Counted from the stretch's first letter, positions 1-6,865 are shown. The stretch is 7,194 bases of DNA from Anaerolineaceae bacterium (GCA_014860845.1 JACZIY010000526.1:1-7194), one strand, 5' to 3'. Numbers and translations are program-made. Notes: generated from the sequence alone by a model not told the origin.

Positions 1-1025
1 GAATTGATATTGATCAATGCCCAGGAAAAACCAGCAACCATCAGAATGATGCTTACCGAGTAAAAATTACCAACGACAGGAAGTTTTGTAAAAAGAACTG
101 TCAACTTATCAACCGGTAGAACATACATTGAAAGGATGGCACACCCCATTACAAAGACACCTGTCATGATGGTTCGTTTCCTTCCAAATTTTGCGCCAAT
201 GAAACCAGCAGGTAACGCCATAAGCACAAAAATTAATGATAACTGTCCTAATAATCTAGCTCCATCAGATTCCGGGAGATGTAAATGTTTTACAGCGTAC
301 AAAGTAAAGAAAGCTTCAATGGCATTATAGGCCACGAACCAGAAAAATATTGCAGCCAAAATCCGGAGGGGGCTTTTCTCTTTCTCTTTGATTAATTCAG
401 CCAGAGCATTAATAAGATTTGGTTTTTTATCCTCTGAAATTTCTATGTTTTTTGGTTCTCGGATAAAAGCGAACACAAGTAGCGAAGACATAATCACTAA
501 CGCTGATCCTAACCAAAAGGGATAATTCGGATTTTTATCATATAAGCTGGCACCAACTAAAAATGCAATGATTGAGCCAACACCACCCATGAAGTTAATG
601 ACACCATTTGCCTGAGATCGAAATCTGGATGGGGTAATATCAGGCATTAATGCAACAACAGGAGTTCTCCAGAGTGCCATACTGATTAATAATGTACTCG
701 TGCAAAGAACAAACAGGGGAAGTATAGAAACGATAGGAATTAAACCAAAGGCGATGGCTGCAATGGGAGCACCAATTAATATAAATGGCATACGTCTCCC
801 GATCCTTGTCCTCAAACGATCTGAGAACGCACCTACAGACGGCTGAATGAGAAATGCTGCGATGTTGTCAAGCGTCATGAAAAACCCGATCCAGGCTGCG
901 CTCAAACCAAATTTGCCATCTAAAAATAAAGGCACAAACGCATTATAAACAGACCAAATGACACTAACACCAAAAAATCCAAATCCTAGCAAAAATGTTT
1001 TCGGGTAACTCAGTTTTTGTTGCAT
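1..1025 (-). CDS. MFS transporter, SLC45/glycoside-cation-symporter-like, C-terminus cut by window edge
   Basis: This is a polytopic inner-membrane carrier of the major facilitator superfamily, read from ATG at 1025 leftward for 341 codons with no stop before the edge. The start follows AGGGAG (1033-1038) at 7 bases. Hydrophobic helices alternate with short loops. The loop between helices 2 and 3 (about residues 66-79) carries the MFS signature GAFSDRLRTRIGRR. The matching loop in the second half is GAKFGRKR (277-284). A Lys/Glu-rich cytoplasmic linker lies between helices 6 and 7 (about 189-220). The RTRIGRR loop and the late FSWALININ stretch resemble SLC45/sucrose-symporter-like MFS proteins, so a sugar or glycoside is the likeliest substrate, but nothing seen here fixes it. 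Roughly the last two or three helices should lie outside the window. It sits 57 bases behind trmD on the same strand with no clear terminator between them, so co-transcription is plausible although the functions are unrelated. Confidence 0.88.
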   Translation of the reverse strand, partial: MQQKLSYPKTFLLGFGFFGVSVIWSVYNAFVPLFLDGKFGLSAAWIGFFMTLDNIAAFLIQPSVGAFSDRLRTRIGRRMPFILIGAPIAAIAFGLIPIVSILPLFVLCTSTLLISMALWRTPVVALMPDITPSRFRSQANGVINFMGGVGSIIAFLVGASLYDKNPNYPFWLGSALVIMSSLLVFAFIREPKNIEISEDKKPNLINALAELIKEKEKSPLRILAAIFFWFVAYNAIEAFFTLYAVKHLHLPESDGARLLGQLSLIFVLMALPAGFIGAKFGRKRTIMTGVFVMGCAILSMYVLPVDKLTVLFTKLPVVGNFYSVSIILMVAGFSWALININ

Positions 1026-1082
1026 GCTTGCTCTCCCTTTTTGACTTATATAAAGAATTTGATGTTTTTTGAAAAAACCAGA

Positions 1083-1841
1083 TCACTTTGGAATCTGGAA
1101 ATGTCCTATCTTTTCTTTTTCTTCCAATTTTGCTAGAAAAGAAATATCATCCTGACTCAGATTTGCGTTTCGTAATAAATCAGGTCTTGCAAAGTATGTC
1201 CGTTTTAACGATTGTTCTCTGCGCCATTTCATTATATTGGCATGGTGACCTGATAGTAGAATGTCGGGTACTTGCAAATCTCTAAATATTTCGGGACGGG
1301 TGTATTGAGGATATTCCAATAACCCGTTTCCAAAACTATCATCGACAGCACCTTCTGGGTCTCCCAAAACACCAGGGATAAATCGAGCAACAGCATCGAT
1401 CACCATCAAGGCCGGTAATTCTCCTCCAGTGACAACAAAATCACCGATGGAGATTTGATCTGTTATGAGATGTTCCACTACTCTTTCATCTACACCTTCA
1501 TAGCGGCCACACAGGATACCAATTTGTGAATATTTTGAGAGCTCAATCGCAATTTGTGTTGTAAAAGTCCGACCTTGAGGTGACATCAGAATGATTGGCA
1601 CTTTTGAATTTTCTGCAAACACATCTTCGACTGCTCTGAAAATGGGTTCTGCTTTCATGACCATACCACCACCACCGCCATAAGGCGTGTCATCAGTGAC
1701 ATGGTGTTTATCAAATGTCCAATCTCGAATGTTGTGAATATGAATGTTTATTAAGTTTTTCTCTATGGCTTTTTGCAATATCGAAATTTCAAAATATGAT
1801 TGAAATATGGAAGGGAAAAGACTGAAAACGTCAAATTTCAT
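1083..1841 (-). CDS. trmD: tRNA (guanine(37)-N1)-methyltransferase TrmD
   Basis: TrmD transfers a methyl group from S-adenosylmethionine to N1 of G37, next to the anticodon, in tRNAs reading CUN, CCN and CGG codons. This prevents +1 frameshifting. It is a cytosolic SPOUT-family homodimer. The 252-residue length is typical. Visible motifs are [10 protein letters not shown] (54-63), LMSPQGRTF (85-93), the knot segment [10 protein letters not shown] (111-120), [12 protein letters not shown] (132-143) and ARFIPGVLG (152-160), then DDSF and [10 protein letters not shown] (174-183). By alignment from memory with E. coli TrmD, Arg153 and Asp168 match catalytic Arg154 and Asp169. The C-terminal tRNA-binding helical domain ([16 protein letters not shown], 195-210) is complete, so the gene looks functional. 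In many bacteria trmD lies between rimM and rplS. Here the upstream neighbour is a divergent TPR gene and the downstream one a transporter, so that cluster is broken. No good Shine-Dalgarno precedes the ATG (see promoter at 1848-1876). Confidence 0.97.
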   Translation of the reverse strand: MKFDVFSLFPSIFQSYFEISILQKAIEKNLINIHIHNIRDWTFDKHHVTDDTPYGGGGGMVMKAEPIFRAVEDVFAENSKVPIILMSPQGRTFTTQIAIELSKYSQIGILCGRYEGVDERVVEHLITDQISIGDFVVTGGELPALMVIDAVARFIPGVLGDPEGAVDDSFGNGLLEYPQYTRPEIFRDLQVPDILLSGHHANIMKWRREQSLKRTYFARPDLLRNANLSQDDISFLAKLEEKEKIGHFQIPK

Positions 1842-1847
1842 GTGATG

Positions 1848-1876
1848 ATTTTAGCCTGAGGATAATTGAATAGCAA
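1848..1876 (-). promoter_or_regulatory. Candidate trmD promoter, possibly leaderless
   Basis: On the minus strand TTGCTA (1876-1871) is followed after 17 bases by TAAAAT (1853-1848), matching the -35 and -10 consensus at 4 and 5 of 6 positions. The -10 ends 6 bases before the trmD ATG at 1841, which would place the transcription start at or next to the start codon. The only purine-rich AGG lies about 13 bases upstream of the ATG, inside the promoter spacer, so it would not be transcribed from this promoter. Confidence 0.5.
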
Positions 1877-1988
1877 GTAAATATGGCTCAAGGTTATGGT
1901 ATTTTTCCCAGATATCCTGATTTGAATAAAGATGACTTTTTAGTTATTCGATTTATTTACCATAATTGATGTATTCTTATGATTAAGA

Positions 1989-2003
1989 TTCCTTAATAAG
2001 GAA
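1989..2003. repeat. Perfect 15-base palindrome, candidate operator
   Basis: TTCCTTA (1989-1995) and TAAGGAA (1997-2003) form a perfect 7-base inverted repeat around a single central A. It lies in the divergent intergenic region, 20 bases upstream of the -35 hexamer proposed for the TPR operon and over 110 bases from that of trmD. The one-base centre rules out a stable RNA hairpin, so a dimeric regulator site is a better reading than a terminator. No regulator can be named, and a chance palindrome in AT-rich DNA is possible. Confidence 0.35.
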
Positions 2004-2023
2004 GAAAATTCATTCGATGCATC

Positions 2024-2053
2024 TTGACGAAGAAAAAATGATAATGGTAAGAT
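2024..2053 (+). promoter_or_regulatory. Candidate promoter of the TPR gene pair, possibly leaderless
   Basis: TTGACG (2024-2029) is followed after 18 bases by TAAGAT (2048-2053), a good primary-sigma match. The -10 ends 6 bases before the ATG at 2060, so transcription should begin at or beside that codon. The 8-mer GGTAAGAT at this -10 recurs exactly at the -10 of the groES promoter (4768-4775). An 8-base palindrome GATGCATC (2016-2023) abuts the -35. Confidence 0.55.
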
Positions 2054-2059
2054 GAGAAT

Positions 2060-3286
2060 ATGTATCTAAGCAATAAAAGATTAAACATGAATAAGCAAAA
2101 GCGACGTGGAAATCCAATCAGGATTCTTCTATTGGTTATTTTGATTGGTGTTGGAATCTATGTGAACCAGGTCGTCATTGCGGATGTACCACCACTCTTC
2201 ATCTCTACACCAACCCCAACCAGGGCACCAGAGTCTTTTGTCACAGATGCTCAGACATTGGAAAATGAAGGAAAATTATCCCAGGCGATTGATGCTTATC
2301 GGCAGGCGATTCTTGCGGATTCAATGAATACCGGAAACTATATTTCGCTGTCACGATTGCTTATTTACTTAGGACGATATGAAGAAGCTCTGGAACAGGC
2401 GAGTAATGCCTTGTTGATTAATGAAAATAATGCAATGGCTTACGCTTTGCGAGGTTGGGCTCAGGGATTGTCAGGAGATTATTTAAATGGAACCGCATCA
2501 CTCAAACGAGCAATCGAATTAGATCCCAATAATCATATTCCTTACGCTTTTATTGCAGAAGTATATGGATTGCAATATGAATCGAATACATCCATTATTG
2601 GCGTGATTGATAATGCAATTTCCAGTTCAATAAAAGCCAGAGATTTGAGTCCAAATTCGCTGGAAACGCACCGGGCGAGAGGGTACATCCTTGAATTAGT
2701 GGGAAGCTATGGCGAGGCTGTTCAGGAATATGCAGCCGCAGTTGCGATTAATAAATATATTCCGGAATTGTATATGCGCCTGGGAAGAGTGTATTATTAT
2801 CCGGATGTAGCTGAGTATGATTTAGCAGTTCAAGCTTTCACGGAGGCTGACCTGCTTAACCCCTCTGATCCTTTGCCAGACGTTTATCTCTCAAGAGTGT
2901 ATCAGACCCAGGGTTCATATGCGACAGCAATCCAATACGCTGAAAAGGCAATTGTTGATGATCCAAATGATCCTTATTTGTATGGAAATCTAGGCGTGCT
3001 TTATTACCGTAATTTCGAATACCCAAATGCCATAAGAATGTTGCGATTGGTTATACGTGGGGGAACCACCGAAGCCGGTGTGACGGTTGAGGCATTACCT
3101 CTGGATTATGGCACTATATCCCAATACTATCAGATTTATGGTCTTGCATTAGCACGTTCAGACGAATGCTCAGAGGCACTACAAATTTCAGAAGCCTTAT
3201 TAAAAAATGTCAGCGGAGATGAAATTACTGTATATAACGCAGGTGAAATTGTTAACATCTGTACTGGAATTAGTGAAGAAGAATAA
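2060..3286 (+). CDS. Membrane-anchored TPR protein (first of a tandem pair)
   Basis: The specific function is not recognised. The 408-residue product has a short basic N-terminus (KQKRRGNPIRI, 12-22), one hydrophobic helix (about 22-40), a Pro/Thr linker (STPTPTR, 49-55) and then about eight tetratricopeptide repeats (roughly 60-90, 93-123, 127-157, 160-197, 200-233, 236-269, 273-303, 306-336) ending in a partial repeat. The basic end and lack of a cleavage motif suggest a signal anchor with the TPR superhelix outside the membrane. TPRs are protein-binding scaffolds, so a role in envelope assembly is possible but unproven. It has only two cysteines (370 and 401), which may pair. The start is uncertain: ATG 2060 fits a leaderless transcript from the promoter just upstream, while in-frame ATG 2087 would remove nine residues and also lacks a clear ribosome binding site. 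The next gene is a paralog. Confidence 0.85.
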   Translation: MYLSNKRLNMNKQKRRGNPIRILLLVILIGVGIYVNQVVIADVPPLFISTPTPTRAPESFVTDAQTLENEGKLSQAIDAYRQAILADSMNTGNYISLSRLLIYLGRYEEALEQASNALLINENNAMAYALRGWAQGLSGDYLNGTASLKRAIELDPNNHIPYAFIAEVYGLQYESNTSIIGVIDNAISSSIKARDLSPNSLETHRARGYILELVGSYGEAVQEYAAAVAINKYIPELYMRLGRVYYYPDVAEYDLAVQAFTEADLLNPSDPLPDVYLSRVYQTQGSYATAIQYAEKAIVDDPNDPYLYGNLGVLYYRNFEYPNAIRMLRLVIRGGTTEAGVTVEALPLDYGTISQYYQIYGLALARSDECSEALQISEALLKNVSGDEITVYNAGEIVNICTGISEEE

Positions 3287-3310
3287 TCAGGATTTATTAA
3301 TCTGATTTTA

Positions 3311-3315
3311 AAAGG
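3311..3315 (+). promoter_or_regulatory. Ribosome binding site of the second TPR gene
   Basis: AAAGG ends 6 bases before the ATG at 3322 and supports that start. It lies in the 35-base gap between the two TPR genes, which contains no convincing promoter, in keeping with a single transcript for both. Confidence 0.55.
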
Positions 3316-3321
3316 TTAAGT

Positions 3322-4671
3322 ATGGGAATTAGACTCCCAGATGATAATCATCTATTTAGACCACAAAGAAAAAATAATCCTATTCGGATCTATTTTCTAC
3401 TGTTGTTCATTTTAATTGCAGCATTTGTCTTGAAGGAAGTAGATGCAGGGAATATTGAGAAACCATTTTTACCAACACCCACATCCACAAGAACAGCCAA
3501 TTCCTACGCGATGGAAGGTGAAACACAATTTCAAGCGGGAAAAATTCAGGCTGCAGTAGAGGCTTACCGCAAAGCGGCGGAATTTGAACCCAACAATTCA
3601 ATTATTTGGGCAGAACTTGCTCGAATTCAAACATATTCTTCAAACTTACTTACAACAGACGCACAGAAAAAACTACGCCTGGAAGAGGCCATTCAATCTG
3701 CAGAAAAAGCAGTCGATTTGAATCCTGAAGATAGCACCGCATATGCAATCCTTTCATTAACATACGACTGGTATTCAAACGCTGCTTTTTCCGGTGAACA
3801 ATCAGATGATTATATTTTTAAAGCTGAACAGGCATCCGCAAAAGCACTGCAATTGGATAGTAATAATGTTTTAGCAGTGGCATTTCGGGCTGAAATCTAT
3901 ATGCGTCAATTACGATATAACGAAGCTTTGGATTTCGCTGAACGAGCTGTAGCAATGGATGGCACCTCATTTGATGCTTATAGGGTTTATGGCTTTGTGC
4001 TTGAATCGCAGGGAGGCCGATATGGTGAGGCGATTGAAGCATATAAAAAAGCAGCAGAAATCAATCCCAATTTAACTTTTATACACTTATCTATTGGGGT
4101 TAATTACCGTGAACTGAAACAGTATGATTTGGCTTTGGAATATTTTGCTCTGGCTGCAAAAATCAATGAACAAAATAAAGTAGCAGACCCAATTCCATAC
4201 CTTGGTATTGCCAGAACTTACAGTCAAATTGGTGAGTTCTTCATTGCTGCAAGGAATGTCATGCGCGCTTTGGAGATCACACCCGAAGACCCATACGTAT
4301 ATTCTCAATTAGGATTAGTATATTTTCGCTCGCGAAATTACGAAGGTTCAATCCCAGCCTTTGCCTGTGCCATCGATGGATGCACTGCTTTAGAAAGTTG
4401 TATTGTCAGGCAGGAATGTTCAGAAGATACACCTGTCGAGGACGTACCTCCTTATGATATTGTGGGTTTACCTTTAACAGAGAGTACTGTTGTTTATTAC
4501 TACTCTTATGGCTCAGTTCTGGCTGCCATGCATCGGGAAGGGACTGGATTTTGTGAACGTGCCCTGGGTGTGTTTGACACCATCAGAAAAGATTTTGTAA
4601 ATAATGCTGATGTGATGAGTATTGTCAATACCAGTGAAGAGATTTGCGCCTCTTATGGCATTACCCGTTGA
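3322..4671 (+). CDS. Membrane-anchored TPR protein (second of a tandem pair)
   Basis: This is a 449-residue paralog of the preceding gene with no assignable specific role. Its layout is the same: a basic N-terminus ending in RKNNPIRI (16-23), one membrane helix (about 22-38), the linker PTPTSTRT (51-58) and TPR units at about 60-91, 120-136, 164-181, 184-214, 217-250, 253-283, 291-321 and 325-350. Repeat signatures such as AVEAYRKAAEFEPNN (78-92) and AIEAYKKAAEINPN (237-250) are clear. Insertions lie between the first repeats. Cys349, 354, 360 and 366 form a cluster in an insertion absent from the first protein. Cys411 and Cys442 match the two cysteines of the paralog. If the domain is extracytoplasmic, disulfides are likely. 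Co-transcription with the first gene is inferred from the 35-base spacing and the internal ribosome binding site. No convincing terminator follows before the groES promoter. Confidence 0.87.
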   Translation: MGIRLPDDNHLFRPQRKNNPIRIYFLLLFILIAAFVLKEVDAGNIEKPFLPTPTSTRTANSYAMEGETQFQAGKIQAAVEAYRKAAEFEPNNSIIWAELARIQTYSSNLLTTDAQKKLRLEEAIQSAEKAVDLNPEDSTAYAILSLTYDWYSNAAFSGEQSDDYIFKAEQASAKALQLDSNNVLAVAFRAEIYMRQLRYNEALDFAERAVAMDGTSFDAYRVYGFVLESQGGRYGEAIEAYKKAAEINPNLTFIHLSIGVNYRELKQYDLALEYFALAAKINEQNKVADPIPYLGIARTYSQIGEFFIAARNVMRALEITPEDPYVYSQLGLVYFRSRNYEGSIPAFACAIDGCTALESCIVRQECSEDTPVEDVPPYDIVGLPLTESTVVYYYSYGSVLAAMHREGTGFCERALGVFDTIRKDFVNNADVMSIVNTSEEICASYGITR

Positions 4672-4746
4672 TCGAATTCACCAAAAAAGTGGGAAACATC
4701 TATCAATATTTTGTATCAGAATTTTATAAGAAATCAATTTTTCCTC

Positions 4747-4775
4747 TTGACTTTCACCCTAAACACAGGTAAGAT
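4747..4775 (+). promoter_or_regulatory. groESL promoter (primary-sigma type)
   Basis: TTGACT (4747-4752), a 17-base spacer and TAAGAT (4770-4775) form a near-consensus vegetative promoter, predicted to start at about 4782. That is a few bases before the CIRCE element, so the operator lies at the very start of the transcript, the usual geometry for HrcA repression. No alternative heat-shock sigma site is evident. Confidence 0.8.
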
Positions 4776-4785
4776 TTGAAGCGGT

Positions 4786-4812
4786 TTAGCACTCATATAT
4801 AGAGAGTGCTAA
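4786..4812 (+). promoter_or_regulatory. CIRCE element (HrcA operator)
   Basis: TTAGCACTC (4786-4794), nine bases and GAGTGCTAA (4804-4812) match the CIRCE consensus exactly, with one more T/A pair outside (4785 and 4813). CIRCE is bound by the repressor HrcA, whose activity depends on GroE. Heat stress that occupies GroE releases repression and raises groESL expression. The element starts about ten bases past the -10 and 44 bases before the groES start, so it lies in both the operator DNA and the mRNA leader. hrcA itself is not in this window. Confidence 0.97.
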
Positions 4813-4841
4813 AAATCCAAAATTTTACCTTATGCAGAAGC

Positions 4842-4847
4842 AGGAGG
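4842..4847 (+). promoter_or_regulatory. Strong Shine-Dalgarno that fixes the groES start
   Basis: AGGAGG sits 8 bases before ATG 4856. An in-frame ATG at 4832 lies upstream of this site and would add eight residues of non-family sequence, so 4856 is the start. Confidence 0.9.
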
Positions 4848-4855
4848 AAGTACAC

Positions 4856-5146
4856 ATGAAGTTAAAACCATTAGGTAGTCGGATATTGGTCGAACCGATC
4901 GAAGCTGAAGAAGTTACCGCTGGTGGCATCGTTCTACCGGAAACCGCAAAAGAAAAACCCCAGAAGGGGAAAGTTTTGTCTGTTGGTCCTGGTGACCGTG
5001 ATGAAGATGGCGATCGCATTAAGATGGATGTTGTTGAAGATGATGTCGTCTTATTTGCAAAATATGCTGGAACCGAAATTAAAGTTGATGGCAAAAAATT
5101 GCTCATCTTACGGGAAAGCGATCTTTTAGCAATTGTTGAAGAGTAA
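4856..5146 (+). CDS. groES: Co-chaperonin GroES (Hsp10/Cpn10)
   Basis: GroES is the 10-kDa co-chaperonin. Seven subunits form a dome that caps the GroEL ring and closes the folding chamber in an ATP-dependent cycle in the cytosol. The 96-residue product has the full family layout: the N-terminal strand [13 protein letters not shown] (2-14), the mobile loop with the hydrophobic GroEL-binding GGIVLP (23-28), the core strand GKVLSVGPG (38-46), the roof-hairpin region around EDGDR (50-54) and the C-terminal strands [20 protein letters not shown] (69-88). The start at 4856 is set by the AGGAGG ribosome binding site, and the residues from 4856 match the usual GroES N-terminus. groEL follows after 26 bases with its own ribosome binding site, forming the standard bicistronic operon under the CIRCE element. 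No key region is missing. Confidence 0.97.
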   Translation: MKLKPLGSRILVEPIEAEEVTAGGIVLPETAKEKPQKGKVLSVGPGDRDEDGDRIKMDVVEDDVVLFAKYAGTEIKVDGKKLLILRESDLLAIVEE

Positions 5147-5158
5147 AAGAATAAAAAC

Positions 5159-5163
5159 AGGAG
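5159..5163 (+). promoter_or_regulatory. Ribosome binding site of groEL
   Basis: AGGAG ends 9 bases before the groEL ATG at 5173, in the 26-base groES-groEL gap. Confidence 0.8.
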
Positions 5164-5172
5164 TAAAAAAAT

Positions 5173-6807
5173 ATGGCAGCAAAACAATTGGTTTTTGGAG
5201 AAGAAGCACGACGTAAATTACGCAATGGTATTGATGTAGTAGCAAATGCTGTTGCAACAACCTTAGGTCCAAAAGGCCGTAATGTGGCTCTGGATCGAAA
5301 ATTTGGATCACCAACCATTACTCATGATGGTGTGACCGTAGCAAAAGAAATTGAATTAGAAGACCCATTTGAAAATATGGGGGCCCAACTGCTCAAAGAA
5401 GCAGCCACAAAAACAAATGACATCGCCGGTGATGGTACAACTACCTCAACCGTTCTCGCGCATGCAATCGTAACTGAAGGTTTAAAAACGCTGGCAGCTG
5501 GTGCTAACCCAATGTTGCTCAAACGTGGTATTGAAGCAGCCGCAAAAATGGTTGCCGATGAAATCAGATCAATGGCTATTGAAATTCGTGAAAAGAATGA
5601 AATCGCCAACGTTGCCACGATTTCCGCACAGGACCGTTCCATCGGTGAATTAATTGCTGATGTAATGGACAAAGTTGGAAAAGATGGCGTCATCACCGTT
5701 GAAGAATCCAAAGGTTTGGAATTCGAACAGGAATATGTTGAAGGTATGCAGTTTGATCGCGGATACATTTCACCTTATTTCGTAACCGATGCCGAACATA
5801 TGGAAGCTGTTATCAGTGAACCTTATATTCTGATCCATGACAAGAAGATCTCTGCAGCAGCCGATATCGTCCCTGTTCTCGAGAAAATGGTCCAGGTTGG
5901 GAAACGTGACCTGGTTATCATTTCAGAAGATATCGATGGTGAAGCACTGGCAACCCTGGTACTCAACAAAATCCGTGGCATGATCAATGTCCTGGCTGTA
6001 AAAGCCCCTGGATTTGGTGATCGCCGTAAAGCCATGTTGCAGGATATTGCTACATTGACCGGTGCACAGGTTATTTCTGAAGAAACTGGTCGTAAATTAG
6101 AAACCACAACAGTCGCCGACCTCGGTCGTGCAGAAAAAGTGGTTGCTGATAAAGATAACACCACAATTGTGGGTGGTAAAGGCGATGAAGCTGGGATTAA
6201 AGGTCGTATTGATCAGATCAAAGTTGAAATCGACAAAACTACCAGCGATTATGACCGCGAAAAATTGCAGGAACGCCTGGCTAAATTAGCTGGTGGTGTT
6301 GCAATTATCCGTGTAGGTGCAGCAACTGAAACAGAATTGAAAGAAAAGAAACATCGTGTTGAAGATGCTCTTTCTGCTACACGAGCTGCAGTAGAAGAAG
6401 GTATTGTCCCTGGTGGTGGTGTCGCATTGATCAATGCAATCCATGTTCTGGACGGTTTGAAGATGCAATATGATGACGAACAGACAGGTGTCAATATTGT
6501 ACGCAAAGCATTGGAAGTTCCTATGCGTAGAATTACCGAGAATGCTGGTAAAGAAGGTTCTGTGATCATTGAAAATGTGCGCAAAGCGCAAAAAGATGGC
6601 AACAATATGCAGATCGGTTACGATGTCCTCACAAGCGAATATGGCGATATGGTCAAATGTGGTGTGATTGATCCCGCAAAAGTGACCCGTGGTGCCCTGG
6701 AAAATGCTGCTTCTATCGCAGCCATGATCCTGACTACTGAAGCTTTGATCACTGATGTTCCAGAAGAGAACAAAGCTCCTGCTGGTCCACCAATGCCGGA
6801 ATACTAA
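5173..6807 (+). CDS. groEL: Chaperonin GroEL (Hsp60/Cpn60)
   Basis: GroEL forms the ATP-driven double heptameric ring in which non-native cytosolic proteins fold under the GroES cap. The 544-residue product is full length. The equatorial ATP site keeps LGPKGRN (31-37), Asp52 in [20 protein letters not shown] and GDGTTT (86-91, with catalytic Asp87). Asp398, needed for ATP hydrolysis, is present at the same number as in E. coli. The apical domain includes [15 protein letters not shown] (189-203) and [21 protein letters not shown] (277-297). The chaperonin signature is [12 protein letters not shown] (405-416). The C-terminal tail is unusual: it ends [10 protein letters not shown] with no Gly-Gly-Met repeat. 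Mid-gene codon use shows no sign of transfer. It is the second gene of the CIRCE-controlled operon and is followed 19 bases after the stop by a strong terminator. Confidence 0.98.
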   Translation: MAAKQLVFGEEARRKLRNGIDVVANAVATTLGPKGRNVALDRKFGSPTITHDGVTVAKEIELEDPFENMGAQLLKEAATKTNDIAGDGTTTSTVLAHAIVTEGLKTLAAGANPMLLKRGIEAAAKMVADEIRSMAIEIREKNEIANVATISAQDRSIGELIADVMDKVGKDGVITVEESKGLEFEQEYVEGMQFDRGYISPYFVTDAEHMEAVISEPYILIHDKKISAAADIVPVLEKMVQVGKRDLVIISEDIDGEALATLVLNKIRGMINVLAVKAPGFGDRRKAMLQDIATLTGAQVISEETGRKLETTTVADLGRAEKVVADKDNTTIVGGKGDEAGIKGRIDQIKVEIDKTTSDYDREKLQERLAKLAGGVAIIRVGAATETELKEKKHRVEDALSATRAAVEEGIVPGGGVALINAIHVLDGLKMQYDDEQTGVNIVRKALEVPMRRITENAGKEGSVIIENVRKAQKDGNNMQIGYDVLTSEYGDMVKCGVIDPAKVTRGALENAASIAAMILTTEALITDVPEENKAPAGPPMPEY

Positions 6808-6826
6808 ATCAATTAATTACAAAATT

Positions 6827-6861
6827 GCAGGTCGTGGTAAACCCACGACCTGCTTTTTTTT
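6827..6861 (+). terminator. Intrinsic terminator of the groESL operon
   Basis: A perfect 11-base-pair GC-rich stem (GCAGGTCGTGG 6827-6837 with CCACGACCTGC 6843-6853) has a 5-base loop and runs straight into eight T residues (6854-6861). It ends groESL transcription. On the minus strand it has only a short A/T run after the stem, so it is chiefly a plus-strand terminator. Confidence 0.96.
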
Positions 6862-6865
6862 GGAT

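Noticed and set aside
136..330. Small plus-strand frame in the left part of the window
   Set aside because: It lies opposite the MFS transporter, whose minus-strand frame is continuous and has clear family motifs.
1064..1078. GTTTTTTGAAAAAAC inverted repeat between trmD and the MFS gene
   Set aside because: It is almost pure A/T with a one-base centre, so it cannot form a stable RNA hairpin. It is not a credible terminator.
3287..3309. Weak hairpin (TCAG...CTGA) plus TTTT between the two TPR genes
   Set aside because: The stem is only about four pairs plus a bulge and AT pairs, too weak for a terminator. The genes look co-transcribed.
2060..4671. Reading the TPR pair plus GroESL as a new defence or secretion system
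   Set aside because: There is no nuclease, ATPase, protease or toxin partner. groESL has its own promoter, operator and terminator, so adjacency alone does not link them.
4832..4855. Upstream in-frame ATG that would extend GroES by eight residues
   Set aside because: The AGGAGG ribosome binding site lies inside this stretch and is ideally placed for ATG 4856. The extra residues do not resemble a GroES N-terminus.
4825..6605. Several long minus-strand frames opposite groES and groEL
   Set aside because: Their compositions mirror the complement of conserved GroES/GroEL codons (Ser-, Phe- and Arg-rich) and they lack start signals. They are shadows of the real genes.
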